From JANRKF01 sp964518725 (GTDB lineage Bacteria; Pseudomonadota; Alphaproteobacteria; Rickettsiales; SXRF01), in contig CAZFKP010000040.1 of NCBI GenBank assembly GCA_964518725.1, forward strand, positions 1 to 10,816: a DNA stretch of 10,816 nucleotides, written 5' to 3'. The notes beneath the pieces are model-generated. The model made no database searches. It saw nothing but the letters and a program-made list of their open reading frames with translations, and was not told the origin of the DNA. Made by a program: the position numbers and the translations under genes. Shown one piece after another: positions 1 through 7,242 of the stretch. The number at the start of each line of letters is the position of its first letter. Position 1 is the stretch's first letter.

Positions 1-883
1 CTTTTTCCTTCATGACGGGCATGGACTCCCCCGTCACCATCGATTCATCCACTGCGCTTTTGCCTTCGACCACCACACCGTCAACGGGTACGGTTTCGCC
101 GGGGCGTACGCGCAAGAGGTCGCCCGCATGGACATGATTAAGCGGAATATCTTCTTCCGATCCATCCGCGTTGATCCGGCGGGCGGTTTTGGGTGATAAG
201 TTAAGCAGTGCCTTGATTGCGCCGCCCGTTTTCTCCCGCGCTCGCAATTCAAGAACCTGCCCCAGCAGCACCAGCACCGTGATCACGGCAGCGGCTTCAA
301 AATAGACTGGAACCGATCCGTCCATGCGGCGGAATCCTTCGGGGAACACATCCGGCATGAGGGTGGCAACAATGCTGTAAAGCCACGCAACGCCTGTGCC
401 GATGGCAATCAGCGTGAACATATTGAGATTGCGCGAGACAATCGATGCCCAGCCGCGCTCGAAGAACGGTTTCCCTGCCCACAGAACAACGGGGGTCGCC
501 AGAGCAAGCTGTATCCAGTTGGAGGCCGCGCCCGTAACAAAATGAATATTGGCAAGATGCGCCCCCATCTCCAGCATGAAAACCGGAAGCGTCAATACAA
601 GGCCGATCCAGAAACGGCGGGTCATATCGATCAGCTCATGGTTCGGGCCTTCCTCGCCCGTCATCACTTCCGGCTCCAACGCCATGCCGCAAATAGGGCA
701 AGTACCGGGGCCAACCTGACGGATTTGCGGGTGCATCGGGCAGATGAACATCGTTCCTGCCGGCGCGTCCGTAACAAGAGCTTTCGCTTGATGATCATGC
801 CCATGCATCGCGCAGCACGAACCATGCGTAGGTTTTTCTTCCATTTTTTTATGATCGTAATGATGATGTGAATGATCGGTCAT
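1..883 (-). CDS. Copper-translocating P1B-type ATPase, N-terminal part (cut by window edge)
   Basis: Inner-membrane ATPase expected to export Cu(I) (or Ag) from the cytoplasm. I translated it from ATG 883; about 294 codons are visible and the frame is open at base 1. Seen: a His-rich start (residues 1-31, with HSHHHYDH and a Cys pair at 23-24), then a heavy-metal-binding domain at about 44-71 with CPMHP (C48), CPICGMALEP (C62, C65). Hydrophobic segments lie at about 90-110, 122-136, 154-174 and 191-211, and the actuator-domain TGES motif is at 284-287. There is no GMTCxxC HMA domain. The phosphorylation (DKTGT) and CPC motifs would lie outside the window. The SD AAGGA overlaps the TAA stop of the csoR-like gene 12 bp upstream, so the two form an operon. 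Copper specificity is inferred from the domain type and the partner regulator; Ag is possible. Confidence 0.93.
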   Translation of the reverse strand, partial: MTDHSHHHYDHKKMEEKPTHGSCCAMHGHDHQAKALVTDAPAGTMFICPMHPQIRQVGPGTCPICGMALEPEVMTGEEGPNHELIDMTRRFWIGLVLTLPVFMLEMGAHLANIHFVTGAASNWIQLALATPVVLWAGKPFFERGWASIVSRNLNMFTLIAIGTGVAWLYSIVATLMPDVFPEGFRRMDGSVPVYFEAAAVITVLVLLGQVLELRAREKTGGAIKALLNLSPKTARRINADGSEEDIPLNHVHAGDLLRVRPGETVPVDGVVVEGKSAVDESMVTGESMPVMKEK

Positions 884-895
884 GATTGATATTCC

Positions 896-1180
896 TTATT
901 CCTCGAATTTAGAAAACAGGCTGGTGACTTCATTGATGGATTTTGTCCGGCTGGCCTCGTCCCCGCTTTGCATGGCGCTGGCCACGCAGGATGACAAATG
1001 ACGGCGGAGTATTTCAGTTTCAATCCCCTTGACCGCCGAACGCACAGCCCGAAGCTGCGAGAGTATTTCAGGGCAATAACGGCCTTCTTCGATCATCCTT
1101 TTAATACCCTCGACTTGTCCCGCAATGCGGTTCAAACGCTTAATCTCAGCGTCGTGGGATGGGTGCTTCTCGACTGCCAT
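896..1180 (-). CDS. csoR: CsoR-family copper-sensing repressor
   Basis: Small all-helical cytoplasmic repressor of the CsoR/RcnR/FrmR family (94 aa, normal length). The core is recognisable from RLNRIAGQVEGIKRMI (15-30) and the RYCPEILSQLRAVRSAV region. Candidate ligands are C36, H61 and C65, the same numbers and the same Cys-His-Cys pattern as the Cu(I) site of Mycobacterium tuberculosis CsoR, with Y35 next to C36. RcnR has His at the last position, and FrmR lacks the Cys there. That argues for copper rather than nickel, although two His residues (H6, H9) sit in the N-terminal tail. SD GGAGAAAG precedes the ATG. It has its own promoter and palindromic operator upstream and the copper ATPase directly downstream, so autoregulated copper control is likely. 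Confidence 0.93.
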   Translation of the reverse strand: MAVEKHPSHDAEIKRLNRIAGQVEGIKRMIEEGRYCPEILSQLRAVRSAVKGIETEILRRHLSSCVASAMQSGDEASRTKSINEVTSLFSKFEE

Positions 1181-1198
1181 CGTCTTTCTCCATCTAGT

Positions 1199-1221
1199 TA
1201 TATACCTTATAGGGGTATATA
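1199..1221. promoter_or_regulatory. Probable CsoR operator (8-bp perfect inverted repeat)
   Basis: The + strand reads TATATACC, TTATAGG, GGTATATA: two perfect 8-base arms (1199-1206 and 1214-1221) around a 7-base spacer. CsoR boxes are typically palindromes with C/G runs flanked by AT-rich TATAC ends. The site lies 18 bases upstream of the csoR-like start codon and overlaps the predicted -10, as expected for repression. Binding is inferred. Confidence 0.75.
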
Positions 1222-1243
1222 GTATCTAATCTCGCATAAACAA
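1216..1243 (-). promoter_or_regulatory. Candidate sigma-70 promoter for csoR-copper ATPase
   Basis: On the minus strand, TTGTTT (1238-1243) and TATATA (1216-1221) are separated by 16 bp. The -10 falls inside the right arm of the inverted repeat, so a bound repressor would block it. The -35 match is moderate and the AT-rich stretch allows other -10 registers, so the exact element is uncertain. Confidence 0.5.
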
Positions 1244-1248
1244 GCTAT

Positions 1249-1283
1249 AAAAAAAGCCTATCGGGGCTATCGATAGGCTTTTT
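1249..1283 (-). terminator. Rho-independent terminator at end of the RND/accessory operon
   Basis: A perfect 13-bp stem (1251-1263 with 1271-1283) has a 7-base loop. Its core is GCCTATCG/CGATAGGC, flanked by A5 and T5. Read on the minus strand, the RNA ends in seven U (A run at 1249-1255), 19 bases past the stop of the TRASH/YHS-like gene. The symmetric A/T flanks would let it work in both directions. It separates the pump operon from the csoR promoter, only a few bases further on. Confidence 0.92.
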
Positions 1284-1301
1284 CGGCAATTTTTATAACA
1301 A

Positions 1302-1724
1302 TCAGTGTTTATGGTCGTCGTGACCGTTCATTTCCATGCCGCCGTCCACAGCGGGCATCGGGCCGCTGGCGAATTTATCGAGGTTTTCCTTGCTCTCGAA
1401 GTAATAGGTCATGCCATGCGTATCCGCACCGATGACCGCGCTGGCCTTGTCGACCTGCTTGCCGCTTACAGGATCCGTCGCCGTACGCAAAGATACGTCA
1501 TTTTTTAATCTGTCCGCGCACATCGGGCAGCACCCGTAATAAGTTTTTCCTTCAATCTCGATAGCGATTTGCGGTTTATCGAAAACCTTATTGTTCATCA
1601 TGCACACATATTGCGCCTCGGTAGATTTAAGCCAAGTTGCGTCATGCGTGTGGCCAGTGTCTGCGGCCATGGCGGGCGCGAATGCGGACAAGGCCATCAC
1701 TAATGCCAGTAAAATCGTCTTCAT
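1302..1724 (-). CDS. Exported TRASH/YHS-like metal-binding protein
   Basis: Predicted periplasmic protein of 140 aa. Signal peptide at 1-20 (hydrophobic core, cleavage after AMA). After a short His segment (GHTHD, 24-28) comes a TRASH/YHS-like zinc-ribbon unit: C41 in QYVCMMN, then C65, C66 and C69 in YYGCCPMCADRL. A second half starting DPVSGKQV (84-91) and running to YYFESKENLDKF (107-118) resembles a YHS domain without its cysteines. The tail is Met/His-rich and ends DDHKH. TRASH/YHS modules often bind copper or related metals; a chaperone or periplasmic buffer is my inference. SD AAAGGAG precedes ATG 1724, 24 bp after the previous gene. It is the last gene before the terminator. Exact family and metal are unknown. 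Confidence 0.82.
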   Translation of the reverse strand: MKTILLALVMALSAFAPAMAADTGHTHDATWLKSTEAQYVCMMNNKVFDKPQIAIEIEGKTYYGCCPMCADRLKNDVSLRTATDPVSGKQVDKASAVIGADTHGMTYYFESKENLDKFASGPMPAVDGGMEMNGHDDHKH

Positions 1725-1748
1725 GCGTATTCTCCTTTATTAGGGCGT

Positions 1749-2633
1749 TTATTTCACGGTTATGCCGAACGGCGCGAAAATGTCTTTCCCGCCGATCCGT
1801 ACCTGGGCGAAAAGCTTCACAAAGCCAGCTTTCTCAGGCTCGATATGAAACTCCAGTTTCGGCCCGCCGCGCTCTACATCGCTGCTCGGTTCTTTGCCCA
1901 TCGGATGGACATGAAGGACTGAATTATAATCCTCGGTAAAACCGACGACATGCGCGAAGGCGCCCATCACAGGCTCAAGCTGGGTAAAGGGCTGGCCGTC
2001 TTTACTGACTGTCACGCTTCCCATAACAGGCGCGCCCGCTTTCGGCTCACCATCCAAGGATAGAGTAAAGGTATAGCCCTCTACCGTCGCTGTCATGCTT
2101 GTAGCCTTGTCAATGCTGGCCTTTTCTTCAGCAGGCGATCCCATGTCGGCTTGCACATATTCCTGCTTGTCCGTAGCCACAGGAATCACATCCGCCCAGA
2201 CGCGATAGCTGTCGTTTTTCAGCGGCGTGAAGTCGAATACATACTCGCCTGGATTTTTACCAGCTACAGGATGGATATGATGATAATCAGAAAGAGATGG
2301 GTCAATCACCAGCAAATGCAGCTTTTTGGTATGCGCTTCCTTGAGATCATCGAACGTCAGCGGTTTTCCGTCGGTAGCGGCATTCAGTTTTACGGTTACT
2401 TGCGTGGTTTTTCCGGCTTTCAGAGCAGCGGCAGGCTCAAGCGCCAGCTTCACCGTATTCCGAGCGTCCACAGCCTCCATTTTTTCGCCGCCATGCCCCA
2501 TCGCGTCATGAGACATACTTGTGGCGGCAGTTGGGGTGTTTGAACCGTGATCGCCAGCATGGTCGCCTGCGGCATAAGCGGCGGCACCCGTGGTCAGAAT
2601 GGTAGTAACGAGCAATGTGTGAAGTAATTTCAT
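1749..2633 (-). CDS. Exported protein with duplicated His-motif domain
   Basis: Predicted periplasmic protein of 294 aa, function unknown. Signal peptide at about 1-22 (cleavage near AYA-AGD). It is followed by a His/Met-rich linker (about 23-51, GDHAGDHG, MSHDAMGHGGEKM). Two related beta-rich domains follow. The first has H106, H119 and H121 ending in HIHP, then a YRVWADV strand. The second has H228, H241 and H243 ending in HVHP, then a VKLFAQV strand. Both fit H-x12-H-x-H-P exactly, which points to internal duplication and probably two equivalent metal sites. The fold looks like the small beta-sandwich (YtkA-like) proteins found beside metal pumps, but that assignment is by eye. SD AAGGAG is formed by the TAA stop of the gene before it. 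It probably binds or delivers metal to the pump. Confidence 0.8.
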   Translation of the reverse strand: MKLLHTLLVTTILTTGAAAYAAGDHAGDHGSNTPTAATSMSHDAMGHGGEKMEAVDARNTVKLALEPAAALKAGKTTQVTVKLNAATDGKPLTFDDLKEAHTKKLHLLVIDPSLSDYHHIHPVAGKNPGEYVFDFTPLKNDSYRVWADVIPVATDKQEYVQADMGSPAEEKASIDKATSMTATVEGYTFTLSLDGEPKAGAPVMGSVTVSKDGQPFTQLEPVMGAFAHVVGFTEDYNSVLHVHPMGKEPSSDVERGGPKLEFHIEPEKAGFVKLFAQVRIGGKDIFAPFGITVK

Positions 2634-2644
2634 GATTTTTCTCC

Positions 2645-3082
2645 TTATTTCAAAGCGGCTTCGACAAGTTTAAAAGCGCCTTGCGCCTTTTTGAATTCGG
2701 CCTTCGATTTTTCCGCATCCTTGGCATCTGCAACCGTATGTAGTTTCCCAAGCTGGGCGATGAATTGATTAATCGAGGATTCCAAGCGGTCCTTTTTATC
2801 ATCTGCCACGGACGCGCTGGTTTTCAAGGCTTTCGCCGCTGCATCGATTTTTTCGATCTCGGCATGCGTTAAATCAAGCTGTCCGGCATCGATCTGAGAG
2901 CCGAGCACATCCATGCTTGTTTGGATGCTTGTCAGGGCTTCTTGCGTTGTTGTCGCAGGCATTGAGGCTTCCGCAGTCGTTTCATGCGGCTGGTCGCCGT
3001 GATCTTCGTCGCCGTGTGCAAAGGCGGGTTGACTCAGCCCTGTCAGGGCAAAAATAGCGACTGTGAGTAGTAGTTTTTTCAT
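2645..3082 (-). CDS. His-rich helical periplasmic protein of unknown function
   Basis: Predicted exported protein of 145 aa that I cannot assign to a named family. Signal peptide at 1-22 (cleavage after AFA), giving a mature N-terminus of HGDEDHGDQPHE with four His in twelve residues. The rest (about 45-145) is Ala/Lys/Asp/Glu-rich and reads as two or three amphipathic helices, with no Cys and few aromatics. The signal peptide and first mature residues closely resemble those of the adaptor protein two genes upstream (HGDEDH versus HEGEDH, both at residues 23-28). SD AGGAG directly follows the TAA of the RND permease gene (TAAAGGAG), so it is almost certainly co-translated with the pump. A periplasmic metal buffer or pump-associated factor is inferred from position and histidines only. 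Confidence 0.8.
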   Translation of the reverse strand: MKKLLLTVAIFALTGLSQPAFAHGDEDHGDQPHETTAEASMPATTTQEALTSIQTSMDVLGSQIDAGQLDLTHAEIEKIDAAAKALKTSASVADDKKDRLESSINQFIAQLGKLHTVADAKDAEKSKAEFKKAQGAFKLVEAALK

Positions 3083-3093
3083 GGTGGTCTCCT

Positions 3094-6000
3094 TTATTGG
3101 GTTATGGCTTGGGGTAACAGTGTTGCAATTGGCTTTTTACCGAACTTCCAGAACACGAGGGGGCGCACTGTAAGGTCGAGCAAGGTGCTGGAGAACAGGC
3201 CGCAGAAAATGACCACGGCGACCGGATGCAGCAATTCACGCCCTGGCTCGTCGGCGGCGATGACAAGCGGGATCAGCGCCAAGGACGCTGTCAGCGCGGT
3301 CATCAAAACGGGGATGATCCGTTCGGACGTACCGCGATAAACCATAGCCAGATCAAACTTCTCACCCTCATGCTCCATGAGATGGATATAATGGGCGATC
3401 ATCATAATCCCATTGCGTGCGGCGATACCCGTCAGCGTAACAAAACCAACCATAGTCGCAATTGAGAACACGCCGCCAGACAACCAGACCCCGATCACCG
3501 CGCCGATAAAGGCAAGCGGAATGGATGTCATGACCTGCAAGGCCAGATTTGCGCTCTTGAAGTGAACGTATAACACCATGAACATGCCTGCGAGTGAGAA
3601 CAGGCTCAAAAGCATAATCAGGCGGGAGGCGCTGGCCTGGCTTTCAAATTGACCGCCGTAAGTAACGTAATAGCCTTGCGGTAATTTTACCTTGCTATCG
3701 ATGGCGGCTTGCACCTTCTGCACCACGCCGACTAGATCGCGGTCAGACACGTTGGCCTGGATCACGATCCGGCGCTGCGCGTTCTCACGATTGATGATAT
3801 TCGGCCCCTTGGCGTCCTGCACGGTAGCAATCGCCTGAAGCGGCACGACATTGCCGTCTTTGGTATCGACAGGAATCTGCTTGATCGCCTCCACATCATT
3901 ACGGGCGGCATCAGACAGACGCATGACGATATCGTAGGTGCGCTGCCCATCAAGCACCTGACCCACGGCTTTGCCCTGCATGGCAAGCTCGGCATATTCG
4001 GCGGCTTCACCGGACAACAGGCCATAGGACGCCGCTTTCTCACGGTCAAACAGCACATGCACCTGTGGGATCAAGACTTGTTTTTCAACAGACAAGTCGA
4101 CCACGCCTTCAACCTCGCTCATGGCCTGACGTATCTCTTCGGCCTTGGCGCGTAGCACATCAAGGTCAGTACCAAAAAGCTTGATGGCCATCTGGGCGCG
4201 AACACCGCTCATCATGTGGTCGATACGGTGGGAGATCGGCTGCCCGATATTGACGGCAATACCAGGAACTTGATCCAAACGGTTACGAATATCAGCCAGA
4301 ATATCGGCCCGTGACCGCTCGGATTCTTTCAACTCGACCTCAATCTCGCTCGAATGTACGCCTTCCGCATGGTCGTCGCGCTCAGCGCGGCCTGTGCGGC
4401 GGCCCGTCTCGGAGGCTTCCGGCACCTGACGGATCAGGTTTTCAGCAATCGTGCCAATTCGATTTGACTCGGCAAGGCTAGTACCAGGCGGGGTTAGGAT
4501 ATTGATCGTCACCGATCCTTCGTTGAATTGCGGCAGAAACTCCTTGCCAAAGAAAGGTACAAGCGCCATGACGCCAATAGTAACCAAAGCGACGAACGTC
4601 AGCACTATCCGACTATGTGGGAAGGCAAAGTTCAGGACACGCTTTTGTGCTCCTTTGATCTTGCGGATAAGCCAGCCGTCATGTTCATCGCCCATGCGCT
4701 TCATTTTAGGCAACAGATAAGAGCAAAGTGCGGGCGTCAGTGTCAGCGAGACGAACAAGGACGCAACGATGGACGTGATATACGCAATTCCAAGCGGTAG
4801 GAATATCTTTCCTTCTATGCCCCCCATCGCAAAAAGCGGGATGAAGACCAGCACCACGATGATGGTTGCGAAGACGATGGAGTTTCGCACCTCGCTGGAG
4901 GCTTCATAAATTACCTGCAGCGGATTGCGCGGTTTTTCGGCCTGGCGGTTTTCACGCAAGCGGCGGAAGACATTTTCTACATCGACAATCGCGTCATCGA
5001 CCAACTCGCCAATGGCGACGGCCAGACCACCCAAAGTCATGGTGTTGATGCTCAAGCCGAAATACTGGAAGACGATGGCCGTCAAAACGAAGGACATCGG
5101 AATGGCGGTCAGCGTGATAAAGGTCGTGCGGAAATTCAGCAAAAACAGGAATAGAACTATGGCGACCAGAATAGCCCCGTCGCGCAATGCTTCCTCGACA
5201 TTCTTGATCGCCCGTTCAATAAAGGTTCCCTGTTTGAATATCTCGCCGTGAATTTTCACGCCTTCGGGCAAGGTCTTTTGTATGCTGGCCAGTTCCGCCT
5301 CGACCGCTTCAGTGAGTTTGATCGTATCGGCGCCTGGCTGTTTTTGGATAGAAAGAATGACGGCAGATTGGCCGTTGACGCTGGCATCCCCGCGCTTGGC
5401 CAGCGGCCCACCCAGCTTGATATCAGCCACCTGATCGAGGGTCAGCGGTGTTGGACTCCCATTATCCTGGGGTAGCGGTGATTTTGCCAGATCCTCGACG
5501 GTCTTGACCCTGGCCACGTTGCGGATCAGGCTTTCCTGATAGTCCGAAAGCAGGAATCCGCCCGTGGCGTTGATATTCGAGCCTTCAATCGTGGCTTCAA
5601 CGTCATGCAGCGTGACGCCGTAGTTTTTAAGCTTCAAAGGGTCGACCAGCACCTGATACTGTTTCAGTTCGCCGCCAATCACCGAAACTTGCGATATACC
5701 GGAAATCGAAAGAATACGGTTGCGGATATCCCACTCGGCGATGGTACGCAAATCCATGCCGCCGATCTTTGGATCCTCGCTGGTCAAACCCACCAGCATG
5801 ATCTCGCCCATAATCGAGGAGATCGGCCCCATGACAGGACGAACATCTTGCGGCAGGGTTTCCTGCGCCTGTTGCAGCTTCTCGGCCACGATCTGGCGGG
5901 CCGTATAAATATTCGTATCCCAGCCGAACTCGACCCAGATGATGGAAAGACCGATGGCCGAGGCCGAGCGCACGCGCTCAACGCCCGTCGACCCATTGAC

Positions 6001-6216
6001 CGCCGTTTCAAGCGGCCAGGTGACCAAAGCCTCGACTTCTTCTGGCGCAAGCCCTTCGGCCTCGGTAAAAATCGTCACCGTCGGGCGGTTGAGATCAGGA
6101 AACACATCGACAGGCAGCTTGCTGATCACGAAAACGCCATAGACCATCAGCAAAGCTGAAGCCGCGACGACCAGAAGCCTGTTCTTTAGAGAAAACAGAA
6201 TGATTGCATTCAACAT
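3094..6216 (-). CDS. Heavy-metal-efflux RND permease (CzcA/CnrA/CusA superfamily)
   Basis: Inner-membrane proton-driven pump subunit of 1040 aa, the normal length for the family. It starts with the TM1 segment LLVVAASALLMVYGVFVISKLPVDVFPDL typical of HME-RND proteins (abridged: LPVDVFPDL at 34-42). The periplasmic porter domain is followed by TM2-6 at about 345-500, the large loop, and the second TM block at about 865-1030. The charged TM4 motif reads GELVDDAIVDVEN (403-415). D407 and E414 align with D408 and E415 of CzcA, but the position of CzcA D402 is Ala401. Of the region holding the CusA methionine cluster, only the segment SHRIDHMMSG (662-671) keeps Met. Substrate therefore cannot be read from the motif; Ni/Co is suggested by the upstream sensor. 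SD AAAGGA lies 7 bp before the ATG, and the adaptor gene ends 33 bp upstream. Confidence 0.95.
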   Translation of the reverse strand: MLNAIILFSLKNRLLVVAASALLMVYGVFVISKLPVDVFPDLNRPTVTIFTEAEGLAPEEVEALVTWPLETAVNGSTGVERVRSASAIGLSIIWVEFGWDTNIYTARQIVAEKLQQAQETLPQDVRPVMGPISSIMGEIMLVGLTSEDPKIGGMDLRTIAEWDIRNRILSISGISQVSVIGGELKQYQVLVDPLKLKNYGVTLHDVEATIEGSNINATGGFLLSDYQESLIRNVARVKTVEDLAKSPLPQDNGSPTPLTLDQVADIKLGGPLAKRGDASVNGQSAVILSIQKQPGADTIKLTEAVEAELASIQKTLPEGVKIHGEIFKQGTFIERAIKNVEEALRDGAILVAIVLFLFLLNFRTTFITLTAIPMSFVLTAIVFQYFGLSINTMTLGGLAVAIGELVDDAIVDVENVFRRLRENRQAEKPRNPLQVIYEASSEVRNSIVFATIIVVLVFIPLFAMGGIEGKIFLPLGIAYITSIVASLFVSLTLTPALCSYLLPKMKRMGDEHDGWLIRKIKGAQKRVLNFAFPHSRIVLTFVALVTIGVMALVPFFGKEFLPQFNEGSVTINILTPPGTSLAESNRIGTIAENLIRQVPEASETGRRTGRAERDDHAEGVHSSEIEVELKESERSRADILADIRNRLDQVPGIAVNIGQPISHRIDHMMSGVRAQMAIKLFGTDLDVLRAKAEEIRQAMSEVEGVVDLSVEKQVLIPQVHVLFDREKAASYGLLSGEAAEYAELAMQGKAVGQVLDGQRTYDIVMRLSDAARNDVEAIKQIPVDTKDGNVVPLQAIATVQDAKGPNIINRENAQRRIVIQANVSDRDLVGVVQKVQAAIDSKVKLPQGYYVTYGGQFESQASASRLIMLLSLFSLAGMFMVLYVHFKSANLALQVMTSIPLAFIGAVIGVWLSGGVFSIATMVGFVTLTGIAARNGIMMIAHYIHLMEHEGEKFDLAMVYRGTSERIIPVLMTALTASLALIPLVIAADEPGRELLHPVAVVIFCGLFSSTLLDLTVRPLVFWKFGKKPIATLLPQAITQ

Positions 6217-6249
6217 TTTATAATCCTTTATTCACGGATCGCGCTGCGA

Positions 6250-7242
6250 TTAATGCTCATGATCGTGACCGTCATCTTCTTTTTTTGTTTCCGCTGCGGA
6301 AGCGTCTTTTTTGGGTTCAGCCGATTTGGCGAACTGAAGCTGGTAATTTCCAACCGTCACGACTTCCTCATCGGGAAATACGCCTTCCAACACTTCACGC
6401 TCCGCTCCAAATTTTGCACCCAGCTTGACGCTGCGGCGCTCAAATGCGTTGCCGCTTCTCACGAAAATGAATTGTTCGCCACTTTCACCCAAGATGGCTT
6501 TGACAGGGACGGTCAAAATGTCAGCAGGCTCCGTGACTTCGATGGAGAGAACGACCTGCATATTGGCAAGTAGTTTACGATCTGGGTTTTCAACCAAGGC
6601 ATAAACATTGAGCGTGCGGCTGCCGCGATCATAGGCACCGTCCATACGCTGTACTTTACCCTCTAGTGGCTCGTTGCCGATCAGGCTGCTATTGACGCTG
6701 ACATTTTGGCCGACTTGAACCTTGGCGACATCTGGTGTTTCGTACATGACGCCGCGCACCAGAACTTCGGAGGAATCTCCGATTTCCATCAATCCGGCTT
6801 CCGGTGTGACGGACTGCCCCAGCACGACGTTTTGTTTGGTAACATAGCCATCAAGGGGCGATGGGATGGACACCGGAGAGCTGCCAACGAAAATCGGCTG
6901 GATGGTCAAAAGCCTCTGACCTTTTGCGACTTCCTCGCCCACCTTGACGTTGATTTCTGACACCCGCCCTGCGGCCCGTGCGCTGGCGATGGCTTGACGT
7001 TCCGGCAGAAATTCGACAATTCCGTTCACATCGATCGTTGTCGCGCGTGGGGCGATAGTCGCTTTCACCGTTTTAATACCGAGATTATTAATCGCCGTCT
7101 CGGATAACTCTACAGTACTCGTCACCTGAGCGGTCTCTTCGGTGCCTGGAGCGGCGGCGTGATCTTCGCCTTCATGGGCGAAAACGGGCATAGATAAACC
7201 AATGACCGCGACAAGGGCCGATGTGATCAAAAACTTTTTCAT
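6250..7242 (-). CDS. RND periplasmic adaptor (membrane fusion protein), short form
   Basis: Periplasmic adaptor that links the RND permease to the outer-membrane channel (330 aa). Signal peptide at 1-22 (cleavage after VFA), then HEGEDH. Two lipoyl-like half motifs are seen at about 83-117 (AAGRVSEINVKVGEEVAKGQ) and 126-157 (SPLDGYVTKQNVVLGQSV). They are followed by a beta-barrel domain (about 158-235) and a membrane-proximal domain (about 236-305), with a charged tail ending DDGHDHEH. Only about eight residues (IFVGSSPV) join the lipoyl halves, where a helical hairpin is usual, so this adaptor appears hairpin-less. Histidine clusters at both termini could capture metal. The start ATG overlaps the stop of the channel gene by one base (TAATG), showing translational coupling. 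Confidence 0.93.
   Translation of the reverse strand: MKKFLITSALVAVIGLSMPVFAHEGEDHAAAPGTEETAQVTSTVELSETAINNLGIKTVKATIAPRATTIDVNGIVEFLPERQAIASARAAGRVSEINVKVGEEVAKGQRLLTIQPIFVGSSPVSIPSPLDGYVTKQNVVLGQSVTPEAGLMEIGDSSEVLVRGVMYETPDVAKVQVGQNVSVNSSLIGNEPLEGKVQRMDGAYDRGSRTLNVYALVENPDRKLLANMQVVLSIEVTEPADILTVPVKAILGESGEQFIFVRSGNAFERRSVKLGAKFGAEREVLEGVFPDEEVVTVGNYQLQFAKSAEPKKDASAAETKKEDDGHDHEH

Noticed and set aside
542..871. 109-codon open frame on the + strand
   Set aside because: Antisense to the N-terminal part of the copper ATPase, where CPMHP, CPICGM and TGES motifs fix the true frame.
896..1180. Nickel/cobalt repressor RcnR instead of CsoR
   Set aside because: Ligand positions read Cys36-His61-Cys65 rather than the RcnR pattern with His at the last site, and the next gene is a copper ATPase.
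2151..2543. 130-codon open frame on the + strand
   Set aside because: Antisense to the duplicated-domain protein, whose signal peptide and His repeats are clearly the real coding signal.
5605..6159. 184-codon open frame on the + strand
   Set aside because: It lies wholly opposite the RND permease gene, has no recognisable domain and reads as low-meaning Arg/His-rich sequence; an antisense shadow.
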